Positions 1 through 7,432 are shown, numbered from the stretch's first letter. The stretch: 14,222 bases of DNA from Campylobacterales bacterium (GCA_027056215.1 JALULO010000053.1:1-14222); one strand, 5' to 3'. The notes: generated by a model from the letters alone, not told the origin. Made by a program: numbers and translations.

Positions 1-35
1 AAATTGATAGAAAATGATTCAGATTTATTGGATTG

Positions 36-1865
36 TTACGATGTTACAAGAGTTTGTTTTGTTTGAATATTTGGTAATGGAGCCGAAAAATAGTATCCCT
101 GAGAATAATCTACTCCAAGTCTTTTAACGATATGAAAAATCTCTTCATTATGGACAAATTCTGCAACTGTTTTACAGTCTAATTTTTGTGCTAAAGAGAC
201 AATCGTCTCAACAATTTTGATACTATTTGGATCTGTATCAAGATGTTTTATAAATTGTCCATCTATTTTAATGATGTCTGCTTTTAGTGTTAACAAACGA
301 CTAAGATTAGATGCCTCAGCCCCAAAATCATCGATAGAGATTTTACAACCTATGTCCCTAAGCTGTTGAAATTGTTTTAAAATATCGTCACCATTGACTG
401 ATGTAATGTTTTCTAACACTTCTAAATAAATTCTTTGAGGCGATATGTTGTATTTTTCTATTTTGTGTTTTAAAAATTTGATTAGATAATCATCTTTTAG
501 ATCATCCTCTGTTATATTTATTGAAAAGTCTAAATCACTTTGGCTAAAAAGTTTAAAACTTTTTTCGATGACAGTTTTGGTGATAGCGGGTAATAATCCT
601 CTTGATTTTGCAGCTTCCAAAAACATAAATGGAGGTATGACTTTATCATCTTGTATAGCACGTATCAAACATTCATATTTATGAATTTTCTTTGTTCTAT
701 TACAAATAATAGGTTGATAATAAACGACTAGTTGGTCATGTGTTATAACTGACTTAATCATAGCATTCCAGTAAAGATTATTTTTTTGTAGTTCTTCACG
801 TTTGGGATCATGTGTGAAAAGTTTATACTGATTCATGCTCTCTTGCATAATTTCTTGTAATACAGTGTTTGCTTGAATGAGTAATTTATCACTTTTTCTT
901 CGGGCTATACCCATAGAAAAAGATATAGAAATTTCTAAGTTATGAACTGTGATAGAAACATTTTCAAAAAGTGATTTAACCGATTGGGCAAGTTGTAAAT
1001 CTTGATCTCTTTCCATGTTATTTATTAAAAAAGAAAAATTTGCATCGTGTATATGATAGAGTGTTATATCTAACGTTTTATATTGTGATAAGATATAGGC
1101 ACTTTCTTTGATAAGTTGTTGTGAAAATTCTTGACCATAGGTGTTTTCTATCGTTATAAAATCATCCACACGCATGGCAAGTAAAGCTATATTATCACTA
1201 CAAGACGCAATTTTTTCTTCTAAAGCAAGCGCATTTGGAAATTGTGTAGTAGGATCTAAACGAAGTTGTTGATATAGAAGATTTTGTTGTTTTTGTACAT
1301 TCTTATTTGCTTGTTTAAGGTTATCTATACTCTTTTCTTGTTGTTTGACAGCAAGTAAATTATAAATCATAAGGATGGTATAAAATAAATTTGCCATAAT
1401 GAATTCACTCAAACTTATATATAGGTCAACAAAAGGCATAAAGTAAAGTACTGTACAAGTTGTAATGATAGCAGCATACATGACCAATCCTGCTTTTTTG
1501 CCTTTTATCATAAAGGTGACAGTTAATAAAAGCGTATACCATAGTAATTTTGTATGATTGTCTTGCATTACGATTGTGATAGCGGAAAAGGCAACAAAAG
1601 CCACTGAAAGTTGAAATGTGGAGATCATATTAAATAGCTTTTTGTCTTTTCGCAAGTATACAAGACCAAATATAAATGAAATGAACAGGATGAAATCTAT
1701 AATAGCGGGTATTGTTTCTCCCAGATATAGACGCAATATAGATGCTGTAAATGTAATAATCATACCTGCAAGTAGCATAGCGTTAATAAGTTTGAATTTA
1801 TATTTTAAAAAGGTTTCACTTTCTGAGAAATGAAAATTACTGGTTAAAATATTATCAAGTTTCAT
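36..1865 (-). CDS. Membrane-bound GGDEF/EAL protein, probable c-di-GMP phosphodiesterase
   Basis: Inner-membrane signalling protein of 609 residues. About six hydrophobic segments lie in residues 25-172, with no obvious periplasmic sensor domain. A Gln/Lys-rich probable coiled coil (about 174-200) leads to a GGDEF-like domain (about 201-350) and an EAL domain (about 370-605). The GGDEF signature is gone: the aligned position reads DANFS (274-278), so diguanylate cyclase activity is unlikely. The EAL domain keeps the expected catalytic set: E398 (in ECLIR), N450, E482, D512-D513 (DDFG), K533, E569 and the terminal SQGYYFSAPLP. It therefore probably hydrolyses c-di-GMP to pGpG, with the dead GGDEF domain as a possible GTP sensor. 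Loop 6 reads DDFGAEASN rather than the common DDFGTGYSS. The ATG start has AAGGA 11 bases upstream. It lies 75 bases downstream of trpA on the same strand. The domain call is firm; the activity is inferred. Confidence 0.92.
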   Translation of the reverse strand: MKLDNILTSNFHFSESETFLKYKFKLINAMLLAGMIITFTASILRLYLGETIPAIIDFILFISFIFGLVYLRKDKKLFNMISTFQLSVAFVAFSAITIVMQDNHTKLLWYTLLLTVTFMIKGKKAGLVMYAAIITTCTVLYFMPFVDLYISLSEFIMANLFYTILMIYNLLAVKQQEKSIDNLKQANKNVQKQQNLLYQQLRLDPTTQFPNALALEEKIASCSDNIALLAMRVDDFITIENTYGQEFSQQLIKESAYILSQYKTLDITLYHIHDANFSFLINNMERDQDLQLAQSVKSLFENVSITVHNLEISISFSMGIARRKSDKLLIQANTVLQEIMQESMNQYKLFTHDPKREELQKNNLYWNAMIKSVITHDQLVVYYQPIICNRTKKIHKYECLIRAIQDDKVIPPFMFLEAAKSRGLLPAITKTVIEKSFKLFSQSDLDFSINITEDDLKDDYLIKFLKHKIEKYNISPQRIYLEVLENITSVNGDDILKQFQQLRDIGCKISIDDFGAEASNLSRLLTLKADIIKIDGQFIKHLDTDPNSIKIVETIVSLAQKLDCKTVAEFVHNEEIFHIVKRLGVDYSQGYYFSAPLPNIQTKQTLVTS

Positions 1866-1940
1866 AATCGCGTTAATCCTTTTTCTTTGAAGGAATCAAT
1901 TTTTCCCTCTCGATATAGATCGGTAAATAGAAAGTTTTTT

Positions 1941-2681
1941 TTAGCTATTTATCTCCTCTTTGATAATCTTTGCAAGATTTTGCATTTGAGATATTTTATC
2001 ATTGTATGTGATAGCGTTATCTAGCATGATCGATACAAAGGCACTTCCAACGATAACACCATCGACACCTTTGGCTTTTTGTTTGGCTGTTTTTTCATTG
2101 ACACCAAAGCCTATATAGATATTTGTATCACTTATCTCTCTGATATTGCTAATCACTTGTGTTAAATCTTCACTTTTTCCAGCACCTGTGATACCTGCGT
2201 AAGCTACTAGATAGATAAACTTTTGGGCATTATGTAAAACAGTTTTGATCCTCTCTTTCGAGTCTGTAGGAGCAACAAAGTCTATTAGTGCAAGATCTTG
2301 TTGCAAAAAACTACTTTTGTATTGTTGTGCTTCTTCATGCGGTAGATCAGGAATGATGAACCCGTTTATACCATATTCTTTAGCTTGTTTTGTAATCTGC
2401 GTTATCCCTTGATGGTAAAAAGAATTAAAATATCCCATCCATAAAGTATCTATTTCTTTTGCAATGGTCTTGGAAACATCAAAAAGATGTTTCATCTTAA
2501 ACCCCTGTTGTAGAGATTTTAAGTTGGCTTTTTCTATCACTGGTCCATCTGCAACAGGATCAGAAAAAGGAACACCAAGTTCAAGGATATCAACACCTGC
2601 TTCTTTAAGTGCCAGTGCAGCATCTTCCGTAAAGTCAAGATCCGGGAAACCGGTAGTAATGTATGCGACAAGTTTTTTCAA
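1941..2681 (-). CDS. trpA: Tryptophan synthase alpha chain
   Basis: Cytoplasmic TIM-barrel enzyme that cleaves indole-3-glycerol phosphate to indole and glyceraldehyde 3-phosphate and passes indole to TrpB. The signature ELGVPFSDPVADGP is present; E34 and D45 match the catalytic pair E49/D60 of E. coli. Phosphate-binding parts are visible in YAGITGAG and in GFGVNEKTA through VGSAFV. The protein is 246 residues and starts directly at the first strand (KKLVAYITTGFP), so it lacks the N-terminal helix of about 15 residues seen in E. coli TrpA; archaeal and Thermotoga forms are similarly short. The start is TTG, with GGAG (2687-2690) 5 bases upstream, and the upstream in-frame codons offer no ATG or GTG. 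No other trp gene is in the window, so trpA appears to be transcribed from its own promoter away from trpB. Confidence 0.96.
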   Translation of the reverse strand: MKKLVAYITTGFPDLDFTEDAALALKEAGVDILELGVPFSDPVADGPVIEKANLKSLQQGFKMKHLFDVSKTIAKEIDTLWMGYFNSFYHQGITQITKQAKEYGINGFIIPDLPHEEAQQYKSSFLQQDLALIDFVAPTDSKERIKTVLHNAQKFIYLVAYAGITGAGKSEDLTQVISNIREISDTNIYIGFGVNEKTAKQKAKGVDGVIVGSAFVSIMLDNAITYNDKISQMQNLAKIIKEEINS

Positions 2682-2686
2682 ATTAA

Positions 2687-2690
2687 CTCC
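2687..2690 (-). promoter_or_regulatory. Shine-Dalgarno fixing the TTG start of trpA
   Basis: GGAG on the minus strand, 5 bases before the TTG at 2681. An ATG just upstream (2693-2691) is out of frame and meets a stop after four codons, so it is not an N-terminal extension. Confidence 0.65.
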
Positions 2691-2706
2691 ATGTGATTTC
2701 GATAAG

Positions 2707-2712
2707 ATTATA
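2707..2712 (-). promoter_or_regulatory. -10 element of the trpA promoter
   Basis: TATAAT on the minus strand, preceded by TTTTTGC, giving an extended -10 (TGCTATAAT). The predicted transcript start is near 2700, leaving a leader of about 20 bases, which is too short for a leader-peptide attenuator. No clear -35 is seen, as is common for Campylobacterota vegetative promoters. Confidence 0.6.
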
Positions 2713-2770
2713 GCAAAAATTATTGTAAATATTACTCTGAAAATATTTCAAATTGCTATAAAATTGTATT

Positions 2771-2792
2771 TATAATAATTTTTAGATAAAAT
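2771..2792 (+). promoter_or_regulatory. Probable promoter of the panB-ruvB operon
   Basis: Two candidate -10 elements lie in this AT-rich stretch: TATAAT at 2771-2776 and TAAAAT at 2787-2792 (in GATAAAATT). The second would give a leader of about 20 bases ending in the AGAGGA ribosome site before panB. I cannot tell which is used. The region also separates this operon from the divergent trpA promoter. Confidence 0.45.
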
Positions 2793-2818
2793 TAACCTAT
2801 TATGGTAGAGAGGATAAC

Positions 2819-3631
2819 ATGAGTATTCACACAGCACATATAGAAAAAAAAGTGACGGTTTCAACTATCCGTAAAATGAAATCAGTAGAACCTATTACAA
2901 TGATCACAGCGTATGATACACTATTTGCAAAACTATTTGATGGTAGTGTTGAGATGATTCTCGTAGGGGATAGTTTAAATATGAGTTTTTCCGGTAAAAG
3001 TGATACACTCTCTGCAAATATGGAGATGATGATTTACCATACTAAAGCAGTATGTAATGGTGCAAAGATACCTTTAATAGTGTTTGATATGCCTTTTGGT
3101 TCTTATACGACAAAAGATAGAGCATTAAAAAATGCTACCAGAGTTTATCGTGAGACAGACGCACAGGCTGTCAAAATAGAAGGTGGTAAAGAGAGGGCAA
3201 AAATCATCAAGACTTTGACAAACAATTCTATCGCAGTAGTTGGGCACATTGGACTTATGCCACAGTTTGTACGAAGTGAAGGTGGTTATAAAGTCAAAGG
3301 CAAAGATGAAGACAATATAAAATCTTTGATTGAAGATGCGTTAGCGATAGAAAAAGCAGGGGCTTTTGCGATTGTGATTGAGGGTGTAAAAAGTGAAGCT
3401 GCAAAAGCTATAACAGATGCAGTTTCAATCCCGACTATTGGAATTGGAGCAGGGGTAGATACAGATGGACAGGTTTTGGTTTGGAGTGATATGTTCGGTT
3501 TTTTTGAAGATTTTAAGCCCAAATTTGCCAAACAGTATCTCAATGGAGCAAAATTGATCAAAGATGCATTAGGAGAGTATGTGGATGAAGTCAAAAATAG
3601 AAAATTTCCAAGTGATGAGTACACATACTGA
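2819..3631 (+). CDS. panB: 3-methyl-2-oxobutanoate hydroxymethyltransferase
   Basis: First enzyme of pantothenate (coenzyme A) synthesis. It transfers a hydroxymethyl group from 5,10-methylene-tetrahydrofolate to 2-oxoisovalerate, giving ketopantoate, in the cytoplasm. The 270-residue length is normal. Family motifs appear in order: ITAYD (29-33), the metal-binding VGDS (49-52, D51), FDMPFGSY, VKIEGG, VVGHIGLMPQ, the catalytic glutamate in AIVIEGV, and the C-terminal IGIGAG with DGQVLVWSD. The ATG has AGAGGA 5 bases upstream. Its TGA stop shares one base with the ruvB ATG (TGATG), so translation of the two is probably coupled. The functional link between vitamin synthesis and branch migration is unclear; the pairing looks like inherited Campylobacterota gene order. 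Confidence 0.97.
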   Translation: MSIHTAHIEKKVTVSTIRKMKSVEPITMITAYDTLFAKLFDGSVEMILVGDSLNMSFSGKSDTLSANMEMMIYHTKAVCNGAKIPLIVFDMPFGSYTTKDRALKNATRVYRETDAQAVKIEGGKERAKIIKTLTNNSIAVVGHIGLMPQFVRSEGGYKVKGKDEDNIKSLIEDALAIEKAGAFAIVIEGVKSEAAKAITDAVSIPTIGIGAGVDTDGQVLVWSDMFGFFEDFKPKFAKQYLNGAKLIKDALGEYVDEVKNRKFPSDEYTY

Positions 3632-4647
3632 TGGAGCGTATAGTAGAAGTTGAAAAACTTGATTTTGAAAATGAATATGAACTAACACTTCGTCCTTCTG
3701 ATTGGAGTGAATATGTTGGTCAGGAAAAGATTAAGAAAAATTTACAGGTTTTTATCACTGCTGCACAAAAAAGAGGTGAATGTCTTGATCATGTGTTATT
3801 CTTTGGACCTCCTGGATTAGGGAAAACAACATTGGCAAATATTATCGCTTCTCAAATGAATGCAAATATCAAAACAACAGCAGCACCTATGATCGAAAAA
3901 AGTGGTGATTTAGCAGCCATTTTGACCAACCTAGATGAGGGAGATATCCTTTTTATCGATGAGATTCATAGGCTTTCTCCTGCTATCGAAGAGATTTTAT
4001 ATCCTGCTATGGAGGATTATAGGCTAGATATTATCATAGGTAGTGGTCCTGCTGCACAAACCATTAAACTGGATTTACCGAAGTTTACACTCATCGGTGC
4101 AACGACACGTGCAGGTATGATTTCATCACCCTTAAGAGATCGATTTGGTATGCATTTTCGTTTACAGTTTTATAACCATAAAGAGTTAGCCGAGATTATT
4201 AAAAGAGCTTCTTTTAAGCTTAGTTGTAGTGCAGATGAAGACGCATGTGTAGAAACAGCAAGACGTAGCCGAGGAACACCAAGGATTGCTTTACGACTTT
4301 TAAAACGTATACGTGATTATGCCCAGGTTTCTGATGAATCTTTTATCTCGCAAAATCGTGCAAAATATGCTTTAGATGAACTAGGCGTTGATGAACAGGG
4401 ATTTGATGATATGGATATTCGCTTTTTAGAACTCTTAGTTCAGGCAAAAGGTAGACCTTTGGGACTTGGAACAATCGCAGCAACGCTTAGTGAAGATGAA
4501 GGAACCATCGAAGATGTTATAGAACCATATTTGATTGCCAATGGTTATATTGAGAAAACCGCCAGAGGTAGAGTTGCAACACCAAAAACATATGAACTAT
4601 TTAGGCTTGTGTCTCCTTTATCTGATAAAACTACACTTTTTGGATGA
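3631..4647 (+). CDS. ruvB: Holliday junction branch migration ATPase RuvB
   Basis: AAA+ hexameric motor that, with RuvA, drives branch migration of Holliday junctions during recombinational repair. The 338 residues match the usual family length. Seen directly: the RuvB-typical N-terminus with LRPSDWSEYVGQ (20-31), Walker A GPPGLGKT (59-66), Walker B ILFIDEIHR (D110, E111), sensor 1 GATTRAG, the arginine-finger region SPLRDRFG, and a C-terminal winged-helix domain with RPLGLGTIAATLSED. The ATG overlaps the panB stop by one base. The AI-2E permease starts 6 bases downstream in the same operon. ruvA and ruvC are not in this window. Confidence 0.98.
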   Translation: MERIVEVEKLDFENEYELTLRPSDWSEYVGQEKIKKNLQVFITAAQKRGECLDHVLFFGPPGLGKTTLANIIASQMNANIKTTAAPMIEKSGDLAAILTNLDEGDILFIDEIHRLSPAIEEILYPAMEDYRLDIIIGSGPAAQTIKLDLPKFTLIGATTRAGMISSPLRDRFGMHFRLQFYNHKELAEIIKRASFKLSCSADEDACVETARRSRGTPRIALRLLKRIRDYAQVSDESFISQNRAKYALDELGVDEQGFDDMDIRFLELLVQAKGRPLGLGTIAATLSEDEGTIEDVIEPYLIANGYIEKTARGRVATPKTYELFRLVSPLSDKTTLFG

Positions 4648-4653
4648 TTTTTT

Positions 4654-5691
4654 ATGAATAGACAATATTTTTTACTGGCACTATTTGTTTTTGTAGTATA
4701 TTGGATATGGTATCTTTACCAACCTTTTTGGCTACCATTGGCTATTGCTTCATTATTGGCACTTGCTACAAGTAATTTAAATATTTTGATTAGTAAGTAT
4801 TGTAAATATACTTTCATTAAATCAATTTTATTAACTTTACTTCTAGGGCTTTTGTTTTTTGCTCCTATTATTTATGCACTAAATTCACTTTCTGTTATTA
4901 TGCAACATTTTGATGCAACGATTATAGATAAGATGGTAGATGTAAAAAGGCATTTGGAAATTCCAGATTTTTTGGGAGCCGTTAAACCTCAATTACAAGA
5001 TTTTCTAAATAGTATTGATGCGAAAGAGATTACGAAAAATATATTAAAATATATGACTATCATTGCCAAAAATAGTGCTGATTTTGTGAAAGATATGTTT
5101 ATGATACTTATATTTTATTTCTTTGCAAATTTCTATGGTAAAGAGTTGGTTATGTATCTAAAAGGTATATTACCGTTTGATAAAAATAGTGCATTTTTTC
5201 AGGAGATATCAAATGTTATGAATATTGTTTTTTATTCAACATTGGTAACGGCGATATTTGAAGGAGCTCTTTTTGCTATTATCGCTATGATTTATGGATA
5301 TGATGGTTTATTGTTTGGTATTTTATATGGTTTTGCATCACTTGTTCCTGTAATTGGTGGTGCATTGATGTGGATTCCTCTTAGTATCTATCAACTGTCA
5401 ATAGGTGATACTTTGGGAGCCTGGGTGATAGGTCTTTATTCTATTATCATTATATCCATAATCGCAGATACTTTTATAAAACCTGCTATCATCAACTGGA
5501 TAAATCATCTTATGATTAAAATTCCTTCAAAAATAAATCCTATTGTTATATTTTTCTCAATCATTGCGGGACTAACAAGTTTTGGATTTTGGGGTGTGAT
5601 ATTGGGACCTGCAATTACAACACTCTTTATATCCTTTGTAAAAATTTATAAAGTTTTATTGGATGAGGAAGTCTCTTCTGAAGGTAGATAA
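4654..5691 (+). CDS. AI-2E/PerM family transporter (UPF0118)
   Basis: Integral membrane protein of 345 residues. Two hydrophobic segments lie within about 5-36 and one at about 58-80. A more polar middle (about 85-135) follows, then four or five further segments. Family signatures are LVPVIGGALMWIP and the C-terminal GFWGVILGPAITTLF. Family members include the E. coli autoinducer-2 exporter TqsA and Na+/H+ antiporter-like proteins in other bacteria, so the substrate cannot be assigned. It follows ruvB by 6 bases and has only a weak ribosome site (GGATGA at 4642-4647, which contains the ruvB stop), suggesting coupled translation. The ruvB-permease pairing resembles C. jejuni as I remember it. 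The last 15 codons overlap the opposing PhzF-like gene, and the tail after KIYKVLL is polar and probably dispensable. Confidence 0.9.
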   Translation: MNRQYFLLALFVFVVYWIWYLYQPFWLPLAIASLLALATSNLNILISKYCKYTFIKSILLTLLLGLLFFAPIIYALNSLSVIMQHFDATIIDKMVDVKRHLEIPDFLGAVKPQLQDFLNSIDAKEITKNILKYMTIIAKNSADFVKDMFMILIFYFFANFYGKELVMYLKGILPFDKNSAFFQEISNVMNIVFYSTLVTAIFEGALFAIIAMIYGYDGLLFGILYGFASLVPVIGGALMWIPLSIYQLSIGDTLGAWVIGLYSIIIISIIADTFIKPAIINWINHLMIKIPSKINPIVIFFSIIAGLTSFGFWGVILGPAITTLFISFVKIYKVLLDEEVSSEGR

Positions 5692-6476
5692 ATTTTACCT
5701 TTAAGAAAGAGAGAAGCTTTTCCTGTGATGGATACGCGTTGTTCCTGATCAATAAGTTCACATATGATTGTATTGCCTCGTTGGGAAAGCTGAGCAGAAC
5801 TTAGTTTTTCTTTGTTTAACATCTTAGCCCAGAGTGGAGCAAGCGAGGTACAAGCAGAACCCGTAATAAAATCTTCATCTACCCCCAATTTTGGTGCGAA
5901 AAATCTATAGACAAAATCATGATCAGTCCCTTTTGCTGTGATGCAAATGCCTCTTAAATCTAAACTTTTCAAAGCATCAAACCGAGGTTTTATGTTTTTT
6001 ATTATCTCTTCATTGTCGTAAACAAGGATATAGTCAAGTCCTTTAAATACACGCAGTGGTTCTTCACCGATCGTTGCATTGAAAAGTGTATGATATTCAT
6101 CGTCTATAGTAGGCATATGGGCTTGAAGGATAAGAGATAATGCATCATCATTTTTTGTAACTTCAAGTTCTCCACCGATAGCATTAAAAATGATATGGGA
6201 TAAAGATGTATCTATAAAGTTGAAGATTATATATGCAGCAGCTAAAGTTGCATGTCCACATAGCTCTACCTCTTTTTTAGGTGAGAACCATCGAATATGA
6301 TAATGATTTTTTTTATCTTCTTTAACAAAAAATGCTGTTTCGCTAGATGCATGTTCAGATGCGATTTTTTGCATCATCTCATCTGACAGCCAGTTATCCA
6401 GAGGACAGATAAGAGCAGGATTACCTTTAAATACTTGGTCTGCAAAAGCATCTACTTGATATATATCGAGAGTCAC
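5646..6476 (-). CDS. PhzF family isomerase/epimerase-like protein
   Basis: 276-residue member of the PhzF fold (two diaminopimelate-epimerase-like halves). PhzF itself isomerises dihydro-3-hydroxyanthranilate in phenazine synthesis, but no phenazine genes are nearby and most homologues have unknown substrates. Motifs seen: the opening LDIYQVDAFADQVFKGNPA, SETAF with the conserved acidic residue E46, ELCGHATLAAA, and GSACTSLAPLW near residue 205. The start is GTG with AAAGGA 5 bases upstream (6482-6487). The conserved domain ends around KGKIYLP; the final Ser/Glu-rich residues come from the 46-base antisense overlap with the AI-2E gene. It has its own -10 element, although the phosphoribosyltransferase gene lies 74 bases upstream in the same direction. 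The family call is firm; a metabolic role is not assignable. Confidence 0.92.
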   Translation of the reverse strand: MTLDIYQVDAFADQVFKGNPALICPLDNWLSDEMMQKIASEHASSETAFFVKEDKKNHYHIRWFSPKKEVELCGHATLAAAYIIFNFIDTSLSHIIFNAIGGELEVTKNDDALSLILQAHMPTIDDEYHTLFNATIGEEPLRVFKGLDYILVYDNEEIIKNIKPRFDALKSLDLRGICITAKGTDHDFVYRFFAPKLGVDEDFITGSACTSLAPLWAKMLNKEKLSSAQLSQRGNTIICELIDQEQRVSITGKASLFLKGKIYLPSEETSSSNKTL

Positions 6477-6505
6477 GTGTGTCCTTTTTTACTTAACTTA
6501 AGATT

Positions 6506-6511
6506 ATTATA
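6506..6511 (-). promoter_or_regulatory. -10 element upstream of the PhzF-like gene
   Basis: TATAAT on the minus strand within AAGCTATAATAATC, about 30 bases before the GTG start and inside the 74-base gap after the phosphoribosyltransferase gene. It suggests separate transcription. The rest of the gap (6477-6550) is A/T-rich and holds nothing else I can identify. Confidence 0.5.
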
Positions 6512-6550
6512 GCTTAAAAAATTTTAAAAATTAAATTGTTTTAATTATAT

Positions 6551-6982
6551 TCATTGATTCCAAAAAAAATGGATCCAATCATCTGCGAGATGAAGTTTAA
6601 AATCAGGCTGATATAAAGCATCAGTTTTATAAAAAATGGCACCTGTTTTAAATACACATTTAGGGTTAAGATGCCTAAGCTTGGTTAATACAGCAAGCAT
6701 AGTATCTCCACTATCTACAATATCATCTACCACTAATACTTGTGTATTGTCTGGAATTTTTGGAATATTATAAATATTTATCCCATCGAGTTTTATTGTA
6801 TCATTATAATGGATAGAATTTAATGTATAAAGTTCTCTTAGGTTAAGTTTTTCTGCCAAAAAGTGCCCAAAAGTAACACCACCGCGTGCAATGGCAAGAA
6901 TAACATCAGGTTTATATGTTTTTAACTGTTCAGAAAAATGATTAATATCAGTAGTAAATTCGTCAAAATTGTAATAATACAT
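6551..6982 (-). CDS. Purine-type phosphoribosyltransferase (Gpt/HPRT-like)
   Basis: Type I phosphoribosyltransferase of 143 residues from the ATG at 6982. It probably salvages hypoxanthine, guanine or xanthine by attaching ribose 5-phosphate from PRPP. The PRPP-binding signature VLVVDDIVDSGDTM is complete. ILAIARGGVTFGHFLAE supplies the pyrophosphate-loop region, and the C-terminus DDWIHFFWNQ resembles the W-x-x-F-P-W ending of xanthine phosphoribosyltransferase-like proteins. An in-frame ATG at 7015 would add 11 hydrophobic residues (NISIIIIEYK) unlike the family. I prefer 6982 because YYYNFDEF is a typical opening, though neither start has a strong ribosome site. Base specificity cannot be read from sequence alone. 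Confidence 0.88.
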   Translation of the reverse strand: MYYYNFDEFTTDINHFSEQLKTYKPDVILAIARGGVTFGHFLAEKLNLRELYTLNSIHYNDTIKLDGINIYNIPKIPDNTQVLVVDDIVDSGDTMLAVLTKLRHLNPKCVFKTGAIFYKTDALYQPDFKLHLADDWIHFFWNQ

Positions 6983-6991
6983 TTTGTATTC

Positions 6992-6997
6992 TATAAT
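6992..6997 (+). promoter_or_regulatory. -10 element of the rhodanese gene
   Basis: TATAAT on the plus strand, giving a transcript start near 7004 and a leader of about 40 bases before the GTG at 7046. It lies in the 5' region of the divergent phosphoribosyltransferase gene. A minus-strand TAAAAT around 7024-7029 could serve that gene, so the two promoters would face and overlap each other. Confidence 0.5.
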
Positions 6998-7035
6998 AAT
7001 TATGCTAATATTCATATTTCAGATTTTAAATATAC

Positions 7036-7041
7036 AGGGGA
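7036..7041 (+). promoter_or_regulatory. Shine-Dalgarno fixing the GTG start of the rhodanese gene
   Basis: AGGGGA, 4 bases before the GTG at 7046. The open frame extends back to an ATG at 6938, but that stretch overlaps the phosphoribosyltransferase gene and its promoter region and is Ile/Phe/Asn-rich, so I reject it as coding. Confidence 0.65.
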
Positions 7042-7045
7042 ATAC

Positions 7046-7432
7046 GTGGAATACACACAGAATGATTTAGAAGAGATGTTGAAACATGAACAGATGAGTT
7101 CTGGGGAGCTAGAAATCTTACTTCAATCAAGAGAAGAAGGAAAAATAGATTTTGTTTTGATGGATGTAAGAGAAGTCTTTGAATATACGGATCGAAGTAT
7201 TAAAGGGGCTGATATATTATTGCCTACTTCCGTTATGAATAATAAAATAGATATGTTTGAAGAATTGAAAGACAAACCAGTTATATTGTACTGTAGAACA
7301 GGTAGTAGAACAGGACAAGTCATGTACGCACTCAGAAGAATGGGGTATACAAATATAGTCCATTTAAATCCTGGAATTATGGGGTATTTTGGTGAAACAC
7401 AGAGAAATGCGCCACTTCCTAATGAACAATAA
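7046..7432 (+). CDS. Single-domain rhodanese-like sulfurtransferase
   Basis: Small cytoplasmic protein, 128 residues from the GTG start. The rhodanese domain has FVLMDVREVFEY (36-47), then LPTSVM, then the active-site loop YCRTGSRT with the persulfide-carrying C83. A helix GQVMYALRRMGYTNIVHLNPG completes the fold. A six-residue loop with the pattern C-R-T-G-S-R is typical of sulfurtransferases acting on sulfane sulfur (thiosulfate, polysulfide, persulfide); the exact donor and acceptor are unknown. There is no signal peptide. About 30 residues precede the domain and may form a short helical extension. The 3' end overlaps alr tail-to-tail by 14 bases. In a sulfur-metabolising host it could handle reactive sulfur, but nothing adjacent confirms this. 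Confidence 0.9.
   Translation: MEYTQNDLEEMLKHEQMSSGELEILLQSREEGKIDFVLMDVREVFEYTDRSIKGADILLPTSVMNNKIDMFEELKDKPVILYCRTGSRTGQVMYALRRMGYTNIVHLNPGIMGYFGETQRNAPLPNEQ

Noticed and set aside
1924..1951. Inverted repeat TAAATAG/CTATTTA at the end of trpA, considered as a terminator
   Set aside because: The T/A run lies in the loop rather than after the stem, and the 7-base stem is AT-rich and weak.
3286..3624. Minus-strand open frame of 112 codons antisense to panB
   Set aside because: The plus strand encodes an unambiguous PanB with all motifs.
5646..6476. PhzF-like gene as evidence for phenazine biosynthesis
   Set aside because: No other phz gene is nearby; the family is broad and mostly of unknown function.
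6938..7045. In-frame N-terminal extension of the rhodanese protein from an ATG
   Set aside because: It runs antisense through the start of the phosphoribosyltransferase gene and through the promoter; AGGGGA before the GTG at 7046 fits better.
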